Assembly (NCBI RefSeq): GCF_014859695.1
Contig: NZ_JACUTS010000012.1
Location: forward strand, 1-41,603
DNA: 41,603 bases
Direction of reading: 5' to 3'
Source of the DNA: Sulfurimonas sp.
Lineage (GTDB): Bacteria > Campylobacterota > Campylobacteria > Campylobacterales > Sulfurimonadaceae
The first letter of the stretch is position 1, and each line of letters begins with the position of its first letter. The notes beneath the pieces are model-generated. The model made no database searches. It had not been told where the DNA came from and worked only from the letters and a program-made list of their open reading frames with translations. A program made the translations under genes and the position numbers. Positions 33,572-41,603 of the stretch are shown here, piece by piece.

Positions 33572-33889
33572 TTACTTAGTCCCAAATGGATTTGCACCAC
33601 CCATTCCACCAAGCATACCTAAAGCACTGTTTTGTCTATTGTCTTCTACCATTTTGTTTGCATCATTGATGGCGCCGATAAGCAGGATCTGAAGTGAATC
33701 TTTGTCATCAAGGAGTGAGTCATCGATATTTATATCAATCACCTCTCCTTTTCCGTTAATGGTTACTTCAACCATGCCGCCGCCGCTTTTTACCTTAAAA
33801 ACTTTAGACTCTAGCTCAGCTTGAAGTTTTTTAGCATTCTCCTGCATTCCTTCAAGCATTTTACCCATGTCGCCCAAGTTGCCAAACAT
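33572..33889 (-). CDS. YbaB/EbfC-family nucleoid-associated protein
   Basis: This is a small (105-aa) dimeric DNA-binding protein. It has the family shape: a helical N-terminus (MGKMLEGMQENAKKLQAELE), the GGGMVEVTINGKGEVIDINI sheet, and a helical C-terminus with a Gly-rich tail. It starts one base after the panD stop (33891) and its stop abuts the GTG of the PDZ gene. Confidence 0.92.
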   Translation of the reverse strand: MFGNLGDMGKMLEGMQENAKKLQAELESKVFKVKSGGGMVEVTINGKGEVIDINIDDSLLDDKDSLQILLIGAINDANKMVEDNRQNSALGMLGGMGGANPFGTK

Positions 33890-33890
33890 T

Positions 33891-34256
33891 TTAGATACTC
33901 TCTAAAATTTCTTCGATATCATTGTTTTCATCTACTAAAACAACTTTTGGCTTATATGTCTCTAAATCTTTTTCGTCATAAGTAGCATACGCAACTATAA
34001 TGATTTTATCGCCTTTGTGAACTTTTCTAGCAGCCGCACCGTTTAGACAGATGTCTCTTTTGCCGCGTTCACCCAAAATAATATATGTTGAAAATCTCTC
34101 ACCGTTATTGATGTCAAGTATCTCAACTTTTTGTCCAACCCTCATCTTTGCAGCTTCCATCAGCTCCTGATCTATGGTAATAGAACCAACATAGTTTAGG
34201 TTAGCATCAGTTACGGTAGCGCGATGAATTTTGCTGTACAACATCTCTATTGTCAT
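33891..34256 (-). CDS. panD: Aspartate 1-decarboxylase precursor
   Basis: PanD converts L-aspartate to beta-alanine for pantothenate and coenzyme A. At 121 aa it is standard. The self-cleavage site is Gly24-Ser25 in NYVGSITID, making the pyruvoyl group from Ser25. Lys9, the Tyr/Arg active-site residues ([13 protein letters not shown]) and the NGAAAR loop (about residues 72-77) are present. The gene follows the ferredoxin gene by 3 nt and precedes ybaB by 1 nt. Confidence 0.96.
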   Translation of the reverse strand: MTIEMLYSKIHRATVTDANLNYVGSITIDQELMEAAKMRVGQKVEILDINNGERFSTYIILGERGKRDICLNGAAARKVHKGDKIIIVAYATYDEKDLETYKPKVVLVDENNDIEEILESI

Positions 34257-34259
34257 TTT

Positions 34260-34634
34260 TTACATTCCCATCTGTTTTTTCATATCGCACGGCGATATCG
34301 GTTCGTCCCACACTTCGGAACTAATTAAAAACTCTTCAATCACTTTGCCGCCGATGATGTGTTCTTCCACTATTCTATCAATTTTCTCTTTAGTAAGTGC
34401 TGCGTACATAAAATGTCCCGGCTCTACAAGCATAACAGGACCCGAACTACAGCGGTTTAGACACGATGTACGGATAGGTTGAACTGTTCCCATCACGCCC
34501 TCTTTCATCAATTTCTGTGCCAAATGCTGAAACAGATCCTGTGTCTGTGGCGTTACGCATGAAGGTTTCGGCATGCCCGGAGGAGCTGATTGTTCACACT
34601 TGAATATGTAAAATGCCGGTTGAGGAATTCCCAT
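34260..34634 (-). CDS. Thioredoxin-like [2Fe-2S] ferredoxin
   Basis: The cluster ligands are visible: CEQSAPPGMPKPSC (about residues 13-26) and CLNRCSSGP (about 59-67), the spacing of thioredoxin-fold 2Fe-2S ferredoxins. The start is placed at ATG 34634 (MGIPQPAFYIFKCEQ, 124 aa), with AAGGA eight nt upstream. A longer reading from TTG 34661 overlaps the -10 box, so it is unlikely. TATAAT on minus at 34661-34666 gives a ~20-nt leader. The gene heads the run ferredoxin-panD-ybaB-PDZ-ispA. The partner is unknown. Confidence 0.85.
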   Translation of the reverse strand: MGIPQPAFYIFKCEQSAPPGMPKPSCVTPQTQDLFQHLAQKLMKEGVMGTVQPIRTSCLNRCSSGPVMLVEPGHFMYAALTKEKIDRIVEEHIIGGKVIEEFLISSEVWDEPISPCDMKKQMGM

Positions 34635-34660
34635 AATGTCCGTCCTTAATATTTTTCGCA

Positions 34661-34666
34661 ATTATA
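34661..34666 (-). promoter_or_regulatory. -10 box (TATAAT) for the ferredoxin operon
   Basis: Perfect TATAAT on minus, 27 nt before the ATG at 34634, with T-rich sequence upstream and no clear -35. It supports the short start for the ferredoxin. Confidence 0.65.
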
Positions 34667-34723
34667 GCAAAAATAATCTCATAAATATTAATGCGTATAA
34701 ATAACTTTTTTTCTTTAAGAATC

Positions 34724-34865
34724 TGACCCCTTACGCACTTTTGCAAAAAAGTTCGTAAATACCTCTAATCTTCTCGAAAAGTACCCTTTTCGTAGCTTTA
34801 GGGGGTTGTAGGGACATTTGTCCCTGCCACTAAAACGGACGCGTTCGTTTTAGTGCGTAACATCA
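34724..34865 (-). repeat. Family-1 structured repeat, copy C (inverted)
   Basis: The terminal inverted repeat is TTACGCAC (34731-34738) against GTGCGTAA (34853-34860), with outer TGA/TCA. Hairpins: CACTAAAACG/CGTTTTAGTG (34828-34837 with 34846-34855), GGGACA/TGTCCC (34811-34824), CGAAAAG/CTTTTCG (34775-34792) and ACTTTT/AAAAGT near the end. Orientation is opposite to copies A and B. It ends 8 nt from the murE stop (34874). Confidence 0.8.
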
Positions 34866-34873
34866 GTAAGAAT

Positions 34874-36169
34874 TTAACTTATTTTTAGCAACTCTCTTAC
34901 TACTTCTCTGTCATCAAAAGGAAATTTTTCATCGTAGATTATCTGAAAAGATTCATCACCTTTTCCAAGAATTACAACTACTTCATCCTCCTGCTGCTCA
35001 TCAAGCGCCATCTGAATAGCTTTTTTTCTGTTTAGCTCTACAGTGACAATGCTTCTGTCTTCAATCCCCTCTAAAATATTATCTACGATACTTTGAGGGT
35101 CTTCATTTCTAGGATTGTCGCTTGTAATATAGAGCTTTTTCGCTAGGCTTGCAGCAACTTTTCCCATAAGAGGTCGTTTGCTTCTGTCTCTATCTCCACC
35201 TGCTCCAAAGACAACCAAAAGCTCTTTCTCTTTGAGTGCATTTAAAACCTGCTGTATGCCATCAGGCGTATGCGCAAAATCAACTATAACATTCGGCACT
35301 TCGCTTACCTGCTCCATTCGCCCACTCACACCGGCAAAATTATCCACAACTTCACAGACCTCTTCAAGCTTTTTGCCACTCAATATATGAGTTGCCGCAA
35401 TAGCCGCCAATAAGTTGTAAAGGTTGAAAAATCCATGCAAAGATGCAGTAAAAGGCACCACATCTTTTATGTTTTGAATAATTCCGCTTGTTGCATTATT
35501 GAGCGAATAAGCAATCAGCCTATATGTGGCAGAGTTTTCTATGCCGTATGTAAAAGTATTTTTAAAATTAAACGATGCTTTTGTCTCATCTTTATTGATG
35601 AGTTTCTTTCCATCATCTTGGAAAAAGCTGTTCTTAACGGCAATATATTCGCCTATTGTCTTATGATAGTCTAGATGGTCTTGAGTGATATTTGTTAAAA
35701 TTTTAAGTTCAAAATCAAGCCCCTCTACTCTTTTTTGAGCGATGGCGTGCGAACTTACTTCCATGATAAAAAACTCACATCCAGCCGCTACTGCCTGATA
35801 GATGTGCTTATATGTATTTAAAACGGAAGGCGTTGTTAAACTTTTACCCTCGATAAGCTCATCGTTCATAAAAAAACCGCGCGTTCCCTGCATTGCAACC
35901 TTGTAACCAAGATCTAGCAAAAATGAGTAGATAGCACTTGCCGTCGTCGTCTTGCCGTTTGTTCCGGTAATTCCGACAATTTTTATATTCTCTACGCCAA
36001 AGAGTTTTGCAACATCTTTTATACTTATAATCGAGTGAGCGCCGTTCTCTTTTGCGTTTTGAAGATACTTCTCATTTTGAGCCGTGAGCACGAATGCCGT
36101 CTCTTTGTCGCACTCCTGCGAATTTTCGGTTATATACCTAAACTCCTCTTCCGGCAGTTCAATTTTCAA
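34874..36169 (-). CDS. murE: UDP-MurNAc-L-Ala-D-Glu:meso-diaminopimelate ligase
   Basis: MurE adds meso-diaminopimelate to the peptidoglycan precursor in the cytoplasm. At 431 aa it is shorter than the ~490 aa of E. coli, mainly at the N-terminus, as in other epsilonproteobacteria. Seen: the P-loop GITGTNGKTT (residues 66-75), TTPSVLNTY, the carbamylated-Lys region (TQDHLDYHKTIGEYIAVKNS) and the diaminopimelate-specific DNPRNEDP. TTG start at 36169 inside the TPR gene (11-nt overlap). Repeat C follows its stop. Confidence 0.95.
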   Translation of the reverse strand: MKIELPEEEFRYITENSQECDKETAFVLTAQNEKYLQNAKENGAHSIISIKDVAKLFGVENIKIVGITGTNGKTTTASAIYSFLLDLGYKVAMQGTRGFFMNDELIEGKSLTTPSVLNTYKHIYQAVAAGCEFFIMEVSSHAIAQKRVEGLDFELKILTNITQDHLDYHKTIGEYIAVKNSFFQDDGKKLINKDETKASFNFKNTFTYGIENSATYRLIAYSLNNATSGIIQNIKDVVPFTASLHGFFNLYNLLAAIAATHILSGKKLEEVCEVVDNFAGVSGRMEQVSEVPNVIVDFAHTPDGIQQVLNALKEKELLVVFGAGGDRDRSKRPLMGKVAASLAKKLYITSDNPRNEDPQSIVDNILEGIEDRSIVTVELNRKKAIQMALDEQQEDEVVVILGKGDESFQIIYDEKFPFDDREVVRELLKIS

Positions 36170-36749
36170 CTTTTTTGCCCTTTGTCAGCTTTGTAAGCAA
36201 TTTTCTAAGAAGTACATCACTCGGGTAAACGCTTAGAGCATTTTCCAAATAGGTCAAAGCCATCTCCGCAAAACCATGGTCCATAAGACTGTCCAAGAAG
36301 TCGACAAAGTCCTCTTTTTGGGTGATTATAACTCTTGTAGAGAACATTATGTTTTCAAAAGTCTCTTTAAAACTCTCTCCAGAATCAATCAACGCCTTAA
36401 AATCTTTATACAAAATACCGTCCTCAAACTCTATTCTGTCGCGGATAGGCTGTGCAAACACTTCGCTAAGCTTCTCCATTGAGCCGTCGATATTTTGCAA
36501 AATATCGCTCATGATGATGTCTGCTTGCTCTTTGTCTTCCTCTTTCAATATCTCATAATAGTCAAAAAGAGCCTCGGCACCACCTTCCCCACTGAGTGCC
36601 ATCTCTGCCAATATAACGCCGTTGTAAGCCTCTTTTGAATTTGGAAAATTCTGCAGTACTGCTGCAAACTTCTCCAGTGCATTTTTATAGTCTGATTTGG
36701 AGAAACTGTCTTTAGCTTGTGATAATATTTTATGTTTACTTATTGCCAT
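36159..36749 (-). CDS. TPR-repeat protein of unknown function (196 aa)
   Basis: The protein is helical with a TPR-like repeat at about residues 8-42 (AKDSFSKSDYKNALEKFAAV, then LQNFPNSKEAYNG) and another at the C-terminus (MALTYLENALSVYPSDVLLR). There is no signal peptide, so it is probably cytoplasmic. It lies between the NifU-like gene and murE and overlaps murE by 11 nt, so it is coupled to cell-wall synthesis by transcription, if not function. The role is unknown. Confidence 0.8.
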   Translation of the reverse strand: MAISKHKILSQAKDSFSKSDYKNALEKFAAVLQNFPNSKEAYNGVILAEMALSGEGGAEALFDYYEILKEEDKEQADIIMSDILQNIDGSMEKLSEVFAQPIRDRIEFEDGILYKDFKALIDSGESFKETFENIMFSTRVIITQKEDFVDFLDSLMDHGFAEMALTYLENALSVYPSDVLLRKLLTKLTKGKKVEN

Positions 36750-36766
36750 TTTGTCTCCTTCATTTT

Positions 36767-37048
36767 TTATAAATTATCTATTTCGTCTTCCATGCCTATT
36801 GGTACATTTATAACTGTTATCTCAGGATGGATAGCCATCTTAAGCTGTCTTTCCACGCCGTATTTTAACGTGCTACCGCTACTGGCACAACCTATGCAAG
36901 AACCTCTTAATTGTATATATACCTTCGAGTTTTTAACTGTTATAAACTCTATATCTCCGCCATCAAGAGCCAAAGATGGACGAACTTTGTCTATAACGCT
37001 TCTTGCCGGATTCATCAACTCTTCGTCTGTAAATGGTATCATGCCCAT
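36767..37048 (-). CDS. NifU-like Fe-S cluster scaffold/carrier protein
   Basis: This is a 93-aa protein consisting of the C-terminal NifU domain alone. The CxxC that holds a [4Fe-4S] cluster is CIGC at residues 51-54 (RGSCIGCASSGSTLKYGVE), and the preceding LALDGGDIEFITV is typical. It probably receives and hands on Fe-S clusters. AAAGGATG precedes the ATG. It begins the run nifU-TPR-murE. Confidence 0.92.
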   Translation of the reverse strand: MGMIPFTDEELMNPARSVIDKVRPSLALDGGDIEFITVKNSKVYIQLRGSCIGCASSGSTLKYGVERQLKMAIHPEITVINVPIGMEDEIDNL

Positions 37049-37122
37049 CCTTTATAATTTATATCTTTTATTGTTTTCATAAGATATGCAAATATTGCTT
37101 AACAAGTCATAAAAAACAGAAG

Positions 37123-38355
37123 CTACCTATCCAGCGAAAGGATTTCATGCACATATGAAGACTTCCTCATCCCAACGAGGATATAATCGACATTTTCGCT
37201 ATTTATTAAAAACTTTAGTGAGCACTCCGGCATTGTAGCGCTGCACTCTTTAAAGAACTCTTTTAGCTCTGCTCTTGTTCTTTTTGCACACTCATGTGCT
37301 ACCATTTTTCTATACTCGATGAGAAAAAGATCAATAAAATCTAGCATTGTCCGGCTGCTCTCTTCATCTACTTTTTGCAGGGTTTTTCTCATATGCGGTA
37401 TTATCTGGGTAAATAGAAAAAGATCATAATCGCCGATCCATCCAAATTTGTGCTTAGTTGCATCGAGTTGCTCCAACAGATTATAAAGAGGTCTTAGAGC
37501 TTCATTGTCGCAAACTTCCATCAGCTCATTAAAGTATGTGTAGTAATCCTTACTCTCATCATAATCAGCCAAGCGGTACATCATTTCATTATATTTTGCA
37601 TTTAGCGGTCTGTTTGCTAAAACTCTAAGCCCGTTCTTTTTTGCCCATGAAGCGCATTTCAGCCCATCCCTCTCCAAAATATTAATGGGAAGCTCTATGG
37701 TTGTAAAGCTGTGAGTTCTGTTTCCGACTATCATTGCCGCATTATACGCAAGCGTCGGCAAATCTTCATACGGCAGAAATTCATCACTTGCGCGTGGGAG
37801 AGAAAAACTGTTGGAACTGATGCCGTAAGAGCCTATTCTACCGCTTTTAACTTCCTCTTCAAGCCCTACAAAAGCCTCTTGTAATCTTCTGTACATCTCG
37901 TCTAGACGCTCATCTTTGTCCATACCTCTGTTGATTGCGTCTAAAATATAGTACTCCGGATTGTGTATGAGATAACAGTCAATCCTCTGCATCTCAAGTC
38001 TTTGCAGTGAAGCGCTTAACTGCTCATGCATAAATGATTTTGCTATAGAGTGGTAGCACTCATCGCTGTATTTTACAACTTCTTTTTCATTCTCAATTAT
38101 TGAGGGGTCTTCTTTGTAGTTAAGCAGATTTGTTCCTTGAAGATACCCAAATTTGCTTACTATTTCGACTTGATCTTTTTTATCTTCATCGAACTCTCTA
38201 AAAGCGATTGCGATTGCACGCTCTGCGCCGCCATCCATATAGTTTGAAGATGTATCTATCATCTCTATACCGGATTCTATCGCCTCTTTTAAGGCTTCAA
38301 TGTGTTGTGGATTTATATCACTTATTCTATAAGTTCCAAATGCAAAATTACTCAT
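37123..38355 (-). CDS. Aldo/keto reductase family protein (410 aa)
   Basis: This is a probable NADPH-dependent oxidoreductase. The AKR tetrad can be seen: Asp in MIDTSSNY, Tyr in the same segment, Lys in VSKFGY and His in CYLIHNPEYY, with a GTYRISDINP N-terminus. At 410 aa it is longer than most AKRs (about 300-330), with an extra helical C-terminal part of about 100 residues. The substrate is unknown. It is the nearest gene to the rplQ operon, with a 12-bp hairpin (38409-38436) between. Confidence 0.82.
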   Translation of the reverse strand: MSNFAFGTYRISDINPQHIEALKEAIESGIEMIDTSSNYMDGGAERAIAIAFREFDEDKKDQVEIVSKFGYLQGTNLLNYKEDPSIIENEKEVVKYSDECYHSIAKSFMHEQLSASLQRLEMQRIDCYLIHNPEYYILDAINRGMDKDERLDEMYRRLQEAFVGLEEEVKSGRIGSYGISSNSFSLPRASDEFLPYEDLPTLAYNAAMIVGNRTHSFTTIELPINILERDGLKCASWAKKNGLRVLANRPLNAKYNEMMYRLADYDESKDYYTYFNELMEVCDNEALRPLYNLLEQLDATKHKFGWIGDYDLFLFTQIIPHMRKTLQKVDEESSRTMLDFIDLFLIEYRKMVAHECAKRTRAELKEFFKECSATMPECSLKFLINSENVDYILVGMRKSSYVHEILSLDR

Positions 38356-38408
38356 AATGTCTCACTTTTATAATTTAAGTAGTTTTGAATGTGGAAATCT
38401 TGAAGGAT

Positions 38409-38436
38409 AGCAGAAAGACCGACGGGTCTTTCTGCT
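38409..38436. terminator. Strong hairpin between rplQ and the aldo/keto reductase gene
   Basis: AGCAGAAAGACC (38409-38420) pairs perfectly with GGTCTTTCTGCT (38425-38436), loop GACG. It ends the rpmJ-rplQ operon on minus, but no U-tract follows in that direction. It is probably a terminator or 3'-end stabiliser. Confidence 0.6.
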
Positions 38437-38449
38437 TATTTGTGCTAAA

Positions 38450-38800
38450 TTATACTAATTCAACGAATGCCATAGTAGTAGCATCACCACGGCGGATACG
38501 AGTTCTAGTAATTCTAGTGTATCCTCCTGGACGATCAACATACTTAGGAGCTATCTCATTTACTAAAGTTTTAGTTGCCTCTTTACTTTGAAGCGCCGCA
38601 AATACTGCTTTATGAGCATTAGAATCGCCCTTACCGGCGATAGTGATAAGTTTTTCAACGTAAGAACGAAGTTCTTTTGCTTTCATAATAGTAGTCTCTA
38701 TTTTACCATGTTCAATTAACGAAATACTTAGGTTCTTAAGTAGAGCTGCACGGTGTGAGCTTGTACGACCTAGTTTACGGTATCCATGACGATGTCTCAT
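38450..38800 (-). CDS. rplQ: Large ribosomal subunit protein bL17
   Basis: This is L17 of the 50S subunit, 116 aa. The N-terminus [20 protein letters not shown] is diagnostic, followed by [20 protein letters not shown] and the C-terminal [20 protein letters not shown]. It follows rpoA by 23 nt and is the last gene of the operon. Confidence 0.98.
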   Translation of the reverse strand: MRHRHGYRKLGRTSSHRAALLKNLSISLIEHGKIETTIMKAKELRSYVEKLITIAGKGDSNAHKAVFAALQSKEATKTLVNEIAPKYVDRPGGYTRITRTRIRRGDATTMAFVELV

Positions 38801-38823
38801 CTATAATTCCTCTTTTTACAAGC

Positions 38824-39816
38824 CTATAAAGCTTCAATTTTCTTTTTTAGTCCACTAACGATCTCATCTGCAAGATCGCCTCCAACTTCATATCCAAACT
38901 CTTGAAGTTTTTCAACAATCTCATCATATGACTTTTTACCAAGATTTTTAACGTTTTTGAGGTCATTTGTACTCATTAACGCTATTTCACCTATAAATTT
39001 TATATTTGAGCGGTCAAGACAGTTAAAACTTCTTGCACTCAAACCTAAATTATCAATATGCATAGTTAGTTTTTTAAGGTCCGGGCTCTCTTCTGTTCTC
39101 TCAATAGCAGCCGGAGATTTAACGCTTATTTCACTGTTAAATACAGCTAATTGAGCATACATAACTTCTAGCGAATTTCTAAATGCATCAAGCGGAGAAA
39201 TTTGTCCATCAGTTCTGATGTTTAAAATCACTCTCTCAAAGTTAGGATTATCTTCTACAAGTACGTTCTCAATTCTATATGTTGCGCTACGAACAGGAGT
39301 GAAATATGCGTCTAGTGTGATATATCCCTCTTCTAGCCCATCATGAGTGTCTTCACTAGCAACATAACCGATACCTTGAGCAATTTTGATCTTAAAGTTA
39401 AGCACTGAATCTTCATTTAGAGTTGCTAAATGCATATCCGGTGTTACCACTTCTACTTCGCTGTTTGTAAGGTCGCCGCCTTTAATGGTACAAGGACCGG
39501 CAAAGCTATAGTTAACTTCTGTCTCTGTAGCACCGCCAAGCAGCTTAAATCTTATCTCTTTAAGATTTAAAATAAAGTCTGAAATGTCTTCGAGCATACC
39601 GCGTACAGAATCAAACTCATGTTTAGCGCCTTCAATTTTAATAGCTATAGGAGCATAACCAACTGAGCTACTTAACAAAAAACGGCGAAGTGGATGAGCT
39701 AAAGATATAGCATAACCCGTTTCAAATGGGTATGCCATAATATTAGCTTCATTTTCACTAATCTGTTCTACCTCAAACTCTTGAGGAGCAAGTGGAGTAG
39801 TTTTAATTTTTTTCAT
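38824..39816 (-). CDS. rpoA: DNA-directed RNA polymerase subunit alpha
   Basis: The alpha subunit dimerises to start polymerase assembly and contacts activators. At 330 aa it is normal. The N-terminal domain includes [20 protein letters not shown] (about residues 40-59); the C-terminal domain has [20 protein letters not shown] (about 253-272) and the helix-hairpin [13 protein letters not shown]. It is 21 nt after rpsD. Confidence 0.98.
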   Translation of the reverse strand: MKKIKTTPLAPQEFEVEQISENEANIMAYPFETGYAISLAHPLRRFLLSSSVGYAPIAIKIEGAKHEFDSVRGMLEDISDFILNLKEIRFKLLGGATETEVNYSFAGPCTIKGGDLTNSEVEVVTPDMHLATLNEDSVLNFKIKIAQGIGYVASEDTHDGLEEGYITLDAYFTPVRSATYRIENVLVEDNPNFERVILNIRTDGQISPLDAFRNSLEVMYAQLAVFNSEISVKSPAAIERTEESPDLKKLTMHIDNLGLSARSFNCLDRSNIKFIGEIALMSTNDLKNVKNLGKKSYDEIVEKLQEFGYEVGGDLADEIVSGLKKKIEAL

Positions 39817-39837
39817 TTAACGCCTTTTATTTAACTT

Positions 39838-40464
39838 TTATTTCGAGTAAAGCTCAACGATTAAACGCTCTTCTACAGGGATAACAACTTCTTCACGCTC
39901 CGGCAAACGAGTAAAGATACCGAATTTTTTATCAGCATCAATATCAACCCATGGTGCAAGACCAGTTTGATTTACAAGCTCTAGAGCACGAACAATCTGA
40001 GAGTTGTTTTTGCTGCTCTCACGAATCTCAATCTTTTGTCCCGGTCTTACACGGTAAGAAGGAATATCCAATTTAGCACCGTCAACAAGAAGGTGGCCAT
40101 GTGTTACAAGTTGGCGTGCAAAACGACGTGTCGTTGCAAATCCCATTCTGTAAACAACATTGTCTAATCTCTGCTCAATTAAAGTAACAAGGTTTGTACC
40201 CGTATTGCCTTCTCTTCTTTTAGCTTCAACGAATAGTGCGCGGAATTGCTTCTCAGAAAGACCATACATAAATTTTGCTTTTTGCTTTTCATTTAACTGT
40301 AAACCGTACTCTGATACTTTTTTACGACGCTGACCATGTTGACCCGGACCATATGGACGTTTCTCTAATGCAGACTTACCTGCTAAACGACGCTCCCCTT
40401 TTAGGTTAAGGCTAACTCCAAATCTTCTTTCGATTTTTTCTACTGGACCTCTATATCTTGCCAT
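39838..40464 (-). CDS. rpsD: Small ribosomal subunit protein uS4
   Basis: S4 is a primary 16S-binding protein and operon regulator. At 208 aa it is standard. It has the N-terminal [39 protein letters not shown] and an S4 RNA-binding domain ([20 protein letters not shown], then [11 protein letters not shown]). It does not carry the Zn-binding Cys of some S4s. It follows rpsK by 11 nt. Confidence 0.98.
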   Translation of the reverse strand: MARYRGPVEKIERRFGVSLNLKGERRLAGKSALEKRPYGPGQHGQRRKKVSEYGLQLNEKQKAKFMYGLSEKQFRALFVEAKRREGNTGTNLVTLIEQRLDNVVYRMGFATTRRFARQLVTHGHLLVDGAKLDIPSYRVRPGQKIEIRESSKNNSQIVRALELVNQTGLAPWVDIDADKKFGIFTRLPEREEVVIPVEERLIVELYSK

Positions 40465-40475
40465 CAGTAATCTCC

Positions 40476-40868
40476 TTAAACTCTACGGCGCTTAGGCGCG
40501 CGACAACCATTGTGTGGCAGTGGAGTAACATCTTTCATAAATGTTACGCGAATACCTTCAATGGAACCTACTGCTTTAGTTGCAGTTTCTCTTCCTGAAC
40601 CGGGACCTTGAACTTTAATACCAAGTTCTTTTATGCCATGCACTTGAGCTTTTGCTACTGCATCTTCTACTGCTGCTTGAGCTGCAAACGGAGTAGATTT
40701 TTTGCTACCTTTAAAACCAAGACTACCTGCAGAGCTCCAAGCAATCATGTTGCCCATTTCATCTGTAATAGTTACAAGTGTATTGTTAAATGATGCAGAG
40801 ATGTGGCAGATACCACGTGCAATATTTTTCTTTATTACTTTTTTTCTAACAGCTTTTCTTTTTGCCAT
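40476..40868 (-). CDS. rpsK: Small ribosomal subunit protein uS11
   Basis: This is S11 of the 30S platform, 130 aa. Diagnostic segments are [39 protein letters not shown], and the C-terminal [18 protein letters not shown]. It lies 10 nt after rpsM. Confidence 0.98.
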   Translation of the reverse strand: MAKRKAVRKKVIKKNIARGICHISASFNNTLVTITDEMGNMIAWSSAGSLGFKGSKKSTPFAAQAAVEDAVAKAQVHGIKELGIKVQGPGSGRETATKAVGSIEGIRVTFMKDVTPLPHNGCRAPKRRRV

Positions 40869-40878
40869 TTGCTAATCC

Positions 40879-41241
40879 TTATGCTGCGCCGACAGTTTTA
40901 CGTTTACCCTTGCGAGTACGCGCATTTGTCTTAGTTTTTTGACCACGACATGGAAGACCACGACGGTGACGAAGACCTCTGTATGAACCTAAATCCATAA
41001 GTGCTTTAATGTCCATTGCAACTTGCTTACGAAGATCACCTTCTACAGTATGATTTGCACGAATCTCTTTTGTAATCGCCGCAACATCATCTTCGCTAAG
41101 TTCGTAAACTCTTTTGTTATAGTCTATCCCTGTCGCATCTAAAATCTTGCGAGAAGCATGTAGACCAATGCCATATACGTATGTTAGACCATACTCAATT
41201 CTTTTCTTTTTAGGTAAATCAACACCAGAAATACGAGCCAT
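40879..41241 (-). CDS. rpsM: Small ribosomal subunit protein uS13
   Basis: This is S13 of the 30S head, 120 aa. Seen: [20 protein letters not shown], the GIG loop ([19 protein letters not shown]), [20 protein letters not shown] and the basic tail. The start ATG lies 2 nt after the rpmJ stop. Confidence 0.98.
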   Translation of the reverse strand: MARISGVDLPKKKRIEYGLTYVYGIGLHASRKILDATGIDYNKRVYELSEDDVAAITKEIRANHTVEGDLRKQVAMDIKALMDLGSYRGLRHRRGLPCRGQKTKTNARTRKGKRKTVGAA

Positions 41242-41243
41242 GA

Positions 41244-41357
41244 TTATCCTTGTCTCTGTTTATGTTTTTTAACTTTGCAGATCACTCTAACAATGCCTTT
41301 TCTCTTGATAACTTTACAGTCATCACACATCTTCTTAACTGAAGCACGTACTTTCAT
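41244..41357 (-). CDS. rpmJ: Large ribosomal subunit protein bL36
   Basis: This is a 37-aa zinc-ribbon ribosomal protein: [20 protein letters not shown], then [17 protein letters not shown]. The Zn ligands are the C-x2-C at residues 11 and 14, then C27 and H32, the usual set. GGAG precedes the ATG. It is too short for a length-filtered gene finder and heads the operon, with its promoter at about 41493. Confidence 0.97.
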   Translation of the reverse strand: MKVRASVKKMCDDCKVIKRKGIVRVICKVKKHKQRQG

Positions 41358-41492
41358 TGAAAGTCTCCTCTATATTAATTCTTTGCTGCATTTAGGCAAA
41401 CATCTATATCCGTTTACCAATACTTTTATCTATATATCTCTATATAGGTAAAAATACTCTAGCTTGTTGTCAAAACAGCAAAGCGGATGAGG

Positions 41493-41498
41493 ATTATA
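41493..41498 (-). promoter_or_regulatory. -10 box (TATAAT) for the rpmJ-rplQ operon
   Basis: Minus-strand TATAAT lies 136 nt before the rpmJ ATG. T-rich sequence lies upstream and no good -35 is seen. There is no infA or secY in 41358-41603; I see no gene in that stretch, only the leader and AT-rich DNA. Confidence 0.5.
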
Positions 41499-41603
41499 CA
41501 CAAATAAATGTAAAAGATTTATTAAAGCATTATGTTTCATATAAGATTAATAGGTAAATCCGACGAGATATAGGCTCGATAATTGCTTTAGGGTTTTAAA
41601 AAG

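Overview
The window looks like a chromosome segment from a Campylobacterota (epsilonproteobacterial) genome, most likely close to Sulfurimonas. The reasons are the AT-rich, lysine-rich coding style, separate rpoB and rpoC genes, a MagIII-type DNA glycosylase, and the run nifU / TPR gene / murE / ybaB / PDZ gene / ispA / tkt, which I recall as a block in Campylobacter-type genomes. The genus is inferred; no marker RNA is present to prove it.

Layout. (1) 1-2750: a very AT-rich pair of unknown small genes (127-955) that looks like the edge of a foreign element, then bpt (N-end-rule leucyl-transferase), a secreted protein of unknown function and a small membrane protein. (2) 2761-20783: one long minus-strand information-processing block. 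In transcription order it runs tRNA-Thr(TGT), tRNA-Tyr, tRNA-Gly, tRNA-Thr(GGT), tuf, rpmG, tRNA-Trp, secE, nusG, rplK, rplA, rplJ, rplL, rpoB, rpoC, rpsL, rpsG, fusA. It starts at a perfect TTGACA-17-TATAAT promoter, and its spacers are full of hairpins. (3) 20888-29382: mixed-strand genes: a YaaA-family gene, a copper-type P1B ATPase, a Cys-rich membrane protein, a decayed Lon-family protease gene, a TrmH/SpoU methyltransferase, a thioredoxin-like protein, an AEC permease overlapping a MagIII-like glycosylase, and a ComEA-like protein. (4) 29647-38355: minus-strand metabolic and cell-wall genes: tkt, ispA, PDZ protein, ybaB, panD, a 2Fe-2S ferredoxin, murE, TPR protein, NifU-like protein, aldo/keto reductase. 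(5) 38450-41357: the rpmJ-rpsM-rpsK-rpsD-rpoA-rplQ operon, also on minus.

How the genes work together. Most of the window makes the transcription and translation machinery: all core RNA polymerase subunits (alpha, beta, beta'), NusG, both main elongation factors, eleven ribosomal proteins and five tRNAs. The small accessory genes are mostly ordinary.

The least explained feature is noncoding. A ~140-bp structured repeat occurs three times (16271-16412, 31592-31730, and inverted at 34724-34865). It has terminal inverted repeats and three or four hairpins whose arms change together between copies, and each copy sits within a few bases of a stop codon. A second short repeat with core CTACGCTAACGCTAA occurs in three spacers of the ribosomal/RNAP block. 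Other points worth attention are two divergent promoter pairs whose plus-strand -10 box lies 6 nt before the ATG (predicted leaderless mRNAs at 2485 and 27559), and a Lon-type gene that has lost its start, its central AAA+ core and its frame. I saw no CRISPR array, insertion sequence, complete prophage or obvious new defence system.
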